Shown here one piece after another: positions 61,049-64,000 of a DNA stretch of 64,000 bases. Within the stretch, counting starts at the first letter, position 1; every line of letters starts with the position of its first letter. The position numbers were made by a program, and so were the translations under genes. This DNA is from Bog-532 sp963828445 (GTDB lineage Bacteria > Actinomycetota > Actinomycetes > Streptosporangiales > Streptosporangiaceae), in the NCBI GenBank assembly GCA_963828445.1, contig CAWHFP010000023.1, positions 62,001 through 126,000 on the forward strand, given 5' to 3'. The notes under the pieces are model-generated. The model had not been told where the DNA came from and searched no databases. It worked only from the letters and a program-made list of their open reading frames with translations.

Positions 61049-62134
61049 ATGGCGCAGAGGGTGCAGGGTGTGATCGCCCGGGAGAAGGGCGCTCCGGTCG
61101 AGATCGCCACCATCGTGGTGCCGGACCCGGGACCGGGCGAGGCTCTGGTCCAGGTGCAGGCGTGCGGGGTGTGCCACACCGACCTGCACTACCGTCAGGG
61201 CGGCATCGGCGACGACTTCCCCTACTTCCTGGGCCACGAGGCGGCCGGCGTGGTCGAGGCCGTCGGCGACGGCGTGACCGACGTGGCCCCCGGCGACTTC
61301 GTCATCCTCAACTGGCGCGCGGTCTGCGGCCAGTGCCGGGCCTGCCGCCGGGGTGAGCCCTGGTACTGCTTCAGCACCCACAACGCGACGCAGAAGATGA
61401 CGCTCGAGGACGGCACCGTGCTGTCCCCGGCCCTCGGCATCGGCGCGTTCGCCGAAAAGACGCTGGTCGCCTCCGGCCAGTGCACCAAGGTCGACCCGGC
61501 CGCCCGGCCCGAGGTGGCCGGCCTGCTGGGCTGCGGGGTGATGGCCGGGCTGGGTGCCGCCCTGAACACCGGCGCGGTCACCCGGGGTGACTCGGTGGCC
61601 GTGATCGGCTGCGGCGGGGTCGGCGACGCCGCCGTGCTGGGGGCCAGCCTGGCCGGCGCGGCCAAGATCATCGCCGTCGACGTGGACGACCGCAAGCTGG
61701 AGTGGGCCCGCCAGTTCGGCGCCACCGACACGGTCAACTCGCGCGAGGCCGATGTGGTCGAGGCGGTCCAGGCGCTGACCGGCGGCAACGGCGCCGACGT
61801 GGTCATCGACGCGGTCGGCCGTCCCGAGACCTACAAGCAGGCCTTCTACGCCCGCGACCTGGCCGGCACCGTGGTCCTGGTGGGCGTGCCCACCCCGGAG
61901 ATGAAGCTGGAACTGCCGCTGCTGGACATGTTCGGCCGGGGCGGCAGCCTCAAGTCCTCCTGGTACGGCGACTGCCTGCCCAGCCGCGACTTCCCCATGC
62001 TGATCGACCTGCACCTCGGCGGCCGCCTGCCGCTGGAGAAGTTCGTCTCCGAGACCATCGCCGTCGGCGAGGTCGAAGCGGCGTTCAGCAAGATGGAGCG
62101 CGGCGAGGTCCTCCGCAGCGTCGTCGTTTTCTAG
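61049..62134 (+). CDS. mscR: S-(hydroxymethyl)mycothiol dehydrogenase / S-nitrosomycothiol reductase
   Basis: 361 residues, the exact length of the characterised actinobacterial enzyme, which it matches closely throughout. It oxidises the formaldehyde-mycothiol adduct with NAD and reduces S-nitrosomycothiol. Catalytic zinc ligands Cys39 and His63; structural zinc Cys93, 96, 99 and 107 (VCGQCRACRRGEPWYC); cofactor loop GCGGVGDAAVLGASLAG; and the telling RDLAGTVVLVGVPTPEM. GGAGAGGAAAG precedes the ATG. It implies that the host makes mycothiol. Confidence 0.96.
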   Translation: MAQRVQGVIAREKGAPVEIATIVVPDPGPGEALVQVQACGVCHTDLHYRQGGIGDDFPYFLGHEAAGVVEAVGDGVTDVAPGDFVILNWRAVCGQCRACRRGEPWYCFSTHNATQKMTLEDGTVLSPALGIGAFAEKTLVASGQCTKVDPAARPEVAGLLGCGVMAGLGAALNTGAVTRGDSVAVIGCGGVGDAAVLGASLAGAAKIIAVDVDDRKLEWARQFGATDTVNSREADVVEAVQALTGGNGADVVIDAVGRPETYKQAFYARDLAGTVVLVGVPTPEMKLELPLLDMFGRGGSLKSSWYGDCLPSRDFPMLIDLHLGGRLPLEKFVSETIAVGEVEAAFSKMERGEVLRSVVVF

Positions 62135-62171
62135 CAGCTACTGGTTCTAGCGGTTACTGGCTCACTCTGGC

Positions 62172-63020
62172 TCACGGCCGGGGATCCTTGACGCCGATCT
62201 CGCGGGTGTACTCCCCGGCCAGCCAGGGGCCCAGGTCATCGAACAGCAGGGCCCGGCCGGGCTCCCACCGGGCTGGTTCGTCCGGGTCGTCGCGGGACGC
62301 CCGGCGGGCCAGCGTCACCGCCTGGCGCATCTGGCCGGCCCGGTCCGGGTAGTAGCCGCCGAACACCTCGGCCGCGCGGTCCAGGTCGCTGGTCCAGCCC
62401 GGCCAGCGCGGCATGACCAGGGTGAAGCCGGTCCGGATGACCTTGCGGGCGGCGGTGCGCAGCAGCGCGGGCCGGTCAATGCCGGGTGCGGCCAGCCGGT
62501 CCCGGGTCCGGTCCAGGTAGCGGCCGAGGTCGCCGTTGGTCTCCCGGGCCAGCTCCCGGGTCGGCCGGTACCACGGAAGCAGGCGGGCCAGGTCCTCGCC
62601 CAGCAGCGGGGTGCACAGGCAGGCCACGAAGAAGCCGAAGTCGTGGCGTTCGGCCGGGGAAAGGACCCGGGGGGCGGCTTCGACCAGCAAACCGGCCGAG
62701 GTGATCTCCGGGTGGCGGTCGGCCAGCCACCGGCCCAGTTCTCCCGCCCGCGATTTTTCGATATCGGAAGGATCTGACCGCAACGTGATCAGGACGTCGA
62801 GGTCGCTACGGCCGGCCACCGCCGTCCCGCGGGGGATGGACCCGTACAGATAGGCACTGTGGAGGCGGCGCCGGAACTGCTGGTCCAGCCGCCGCCGGGT
62901 CTCGTCGGTGAGGGCGCGGAACTCGGGGGCGATCCGGTCCAGCGACCCTTCCCGCACGATGTGCCCGGTGGCGTTCAGGCCGCGATCGCCGGCCGCGGTC
63001 CGGAGATCGGGGGACGTCAT
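62172..63020 (-). CDS. Nucleotidyltransferase domain protein
   Basis: 282 residues from the ATG at 63020 (AGGA upstream; in-frame sequence above it is non-coding). The polymerase-beta-type motif YLYGSIPRGTAVAGRSDLDV gives GS-x-G plus the Asp-x-Asp metal pair. The C-terminal 170 residues are helical (LLRTAARKVIRTGFTLVMPR). It resembles aminoglycoside/MNT-type nucleotidyltransferases, but no HEPN partner is adjacent, so a toxin-antitoxin role is unlikely. The codons for PSDIEKS include a near copy of the recurrent word (GATATCGAAAAATC). Confidence 0.8.
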   Translation of the reverse strand: MTSPDLRTAAGDRGLNATGHIVREGSLDRIAPEFRALTDETRRRLDQQFRRRLHSAYLYGSIPRGTAVAGRSDLDVLITLRSDPSDIEKSRAGELGRWLADRHPEITSAGLLVEAAPRVLSPAERHDFGFFVACLCTPLLGEDLARLLPWYRPTRELARETNGDLGRYLDRTRDRLAAPGIDRPALLRTAARKVIRTGFTLVMPRWPGWTSDLDRAAEVFGGYYPDRAGQMRQAVTLARRASRDDPDEPARWEPGRALLFDDLGPWLAGEYTREIGVKDPRP

Positions 63021-63118
63021 GTCCTGATCCTGGTCAGGCTGGCCGCCGGCCACCAACGTATTTTTGCCTTTGCCCTGGATAGGCTGGGGCCCTTGCGTGC
63101 GGACCACGAGGAGGGTGA

Positions 63119-63919
63119 GTGCCGACCATCCTGATGACCGGCGCGGCCGGTCAGATAGGGACGATGCTGCGCGCGCGGCTGGCCGCCCCGGACCGGACCC
63201 TGCGGCTGCTGGACATCGCCCCGCTGAAGGCCGGCCCGGGCGAGGAGGCCATCCAGGCCACCATCACCGACCTGGACGCGATGACCGCCGCCTGCCAGGG
63301 CACCGACGCCGTGATCCACCTGGGCGGCTTCGCGGGCGAGGAGCCCTGGGACGCCATCCTGGACGTCAACATCCACGGCAGCTACGTGGTGTTCGAGGCG
63401 GCCCGGCGGGCCGGGGTGAGCCGGGTCATCTACGCCTCGTCCAACCACGCGGTCGGGTTCGCGCCGCGGGCCAGCTTCCCGGTCCCGGACTACGCCTTCC
63501 CCGAGCCCGACACCTACTACGGGGTGGCCAAGGTGGCCAGCGAGGGCTTGGCGTCCATGTACCACCACCGGTACGGGCTGGACACGATCTGCGTGCGCAT
63601 TCTGACCTGCGCGGATCGCCCGCTGACGCCACGGTCGCTGTCGACCTGGCTGTCCCCGGACGACGCCGGGCGGTTGTTCGAAGCCTGCCTGACCGCGCCC
63701 CGGCCCGGGTTCCGGGTCGTCTTCGGGGTGTCGGCCAACACCCGGGGCGGCTGGGTCTCGCTGGGGGAGGCCCGGGCCCTGGGCTACGAGCCGCAGGACG
63801 ACGCCGAGGCCTACGCGGCCGAGGTGCTGGCCCGCGAAACCATCGACCCCGACGACCCGGTCTTCCGCTACCTGGGCGGGGAGTTCACCCTGCCGGAGAA
63901 GGACGTCCCGATTCCCTGA
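63119..63919 (+). CDS. NAD-dependent epimerase/dehydratase family, uronate dehydrogenase-like
   Basis: 266 residues from the GTG at 63119. Rossmann loop TGAAGQIG, VIHLGGFAGEEPWDAILDVN, then YASSNHAVGF and YYGVAKVASE with the Tyr-x3-Lys pair. The SSNHAVGF phrase and overall length match uronate dehydrogenases, which oxidise galacturonate/glucuronate to lactones. A related sugar acid substrate is possible. The remaining 81 bases to the end of the window hold no gene. Confidence 0.82.
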   Translation: MPTILMTGAAGQIGTMLRARLAAPDRTLRLLDIAPLKAGPGEEAIQATITDLDAMTAACQGTDAVIHLGGFAGEEPWDAILDVNIHGSYVVFEAARRAGVSRVIYASSNHAVGFAPRASFPVPDYAFPEPDTYYGVAKVASEGLASMYHHRYGLDTICVRILTCADRPLTPRSLSTWLSPDDAGRLFEACLTAPRPGFRVVFGVSANTRGGWVSLGEARALGYEPQDDAEAYAAEVLARETIDPDDPVFRYLGGEFTLPEKDVPIP

Positions 63920-64000
63920 GGCCCCGAACCTCTGAGGTCTTAAACCCCTGAGCCCCACACGCACCACGGGTCCCGCTGGCCTCACGCGCCCCGCGAATCC

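Noticed and set aside
62172..63020. Toxin-antitoxin pair of MNT/HEPN type
   Set aside because: The nucleotidyltransferase motif is real, but there is no HEPN partner on either side, and the protein is longer than MNT antitoxins.

Overview
The window is chromosomal DNA of a very GC-rich actinobacterium. The evidence is a mycothiol-dependent formaldehyde dehydrogenase (mscR), a GlgC/GlgM-type glycogen pathway, a DUF222-HNH (13E12-type) nuclease, an XRE-DUF5753/DUF397 pair, a family 1 encapsulin with its DyP cargo, an ECF42 sigma factor with a YCII partner, and many GTG starts. The genus cannot be fixed from sequence alone. I see no rRNA, tRNA, CRISPR array, IS element or prophage.

Layout. 0-8 kb: a five-gene Dpp/Opp-type ABC importer, divergent from a ROK repressor with a perfect palindromic operator between them, then a GNAT enzyme and trpS. 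trpS is preceded by an eight-codon leader with tandem Trp codons and a terminator/antiterminator, a ribosome-mediated attenuator. 8-13 kb: a secreted GH27 alpha-galactosidase, an AT-richer DUF397/DUF5753 pair and a cyclase-like protein. 13-18 kb: glgC-glgM, a DUF4032 kinase-like protein and an AlkZ-like DNA glycosylase. 18-23 kb: an overlapping SGNH hydrolase-DyP-encapsulin operon, an F420-type LLM enzyme and a MmyB-type regulator. The palindrome in front of that regulator recurs in front of an MFS exporter at 25.3 kb. 26-34 kb: two MDR dehydrogenases, a PLP lyase, a DinB-like protein, an SDR, a 59-residue membrane protein, an HtrA protease and a His-rich SLT protein. 35-45 kb: YCII-ECF42, a Rieske/sarcosine oxidase/dimethylglycine dehydrogenase-like operon for N-methyl catabolism, a nuclease with a probable LexA box, and an IclR regulator. 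45-53 kb: assorted enzymes (amine oxidase, LLM, P450), an NfeD-like/flotillin pair and an L,D-transpeptidase. 54-64 kb: SBP56 methanethiol oxidase with beta-carbonic anhydrase, two membrane glycosyltransferases, a membrane-tethered sigma/anti-sigma fusion, mscR, a nucleotidyltransferase and a uronate dehydrogenase-like enzyme.

How the genes may work together (inference): N-demethylation of betaine-type compounds and methanethiol oxidation both release formaldehyde, and the window holds two formaldehyde-type dehydrogenases, one of them mycothiol-linked. SBP56 and sarcosine oxidase also make H2O2; an encapsulated peroxidase is present, though H2O2 removal by it is not shown here.

Two properties of the sequence itself matter. 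At least seven genes between 10 and 33 kb are broken only by single-base insertions, with no nonsense substitutions, which looks more like sequence error than decay. An AT-rich word, CCTTCGATA(A/T), occurs seven times on both strands, including inside genes where local codon choice departs from the GC-rich norm, and as an inverted pair around a terminator.
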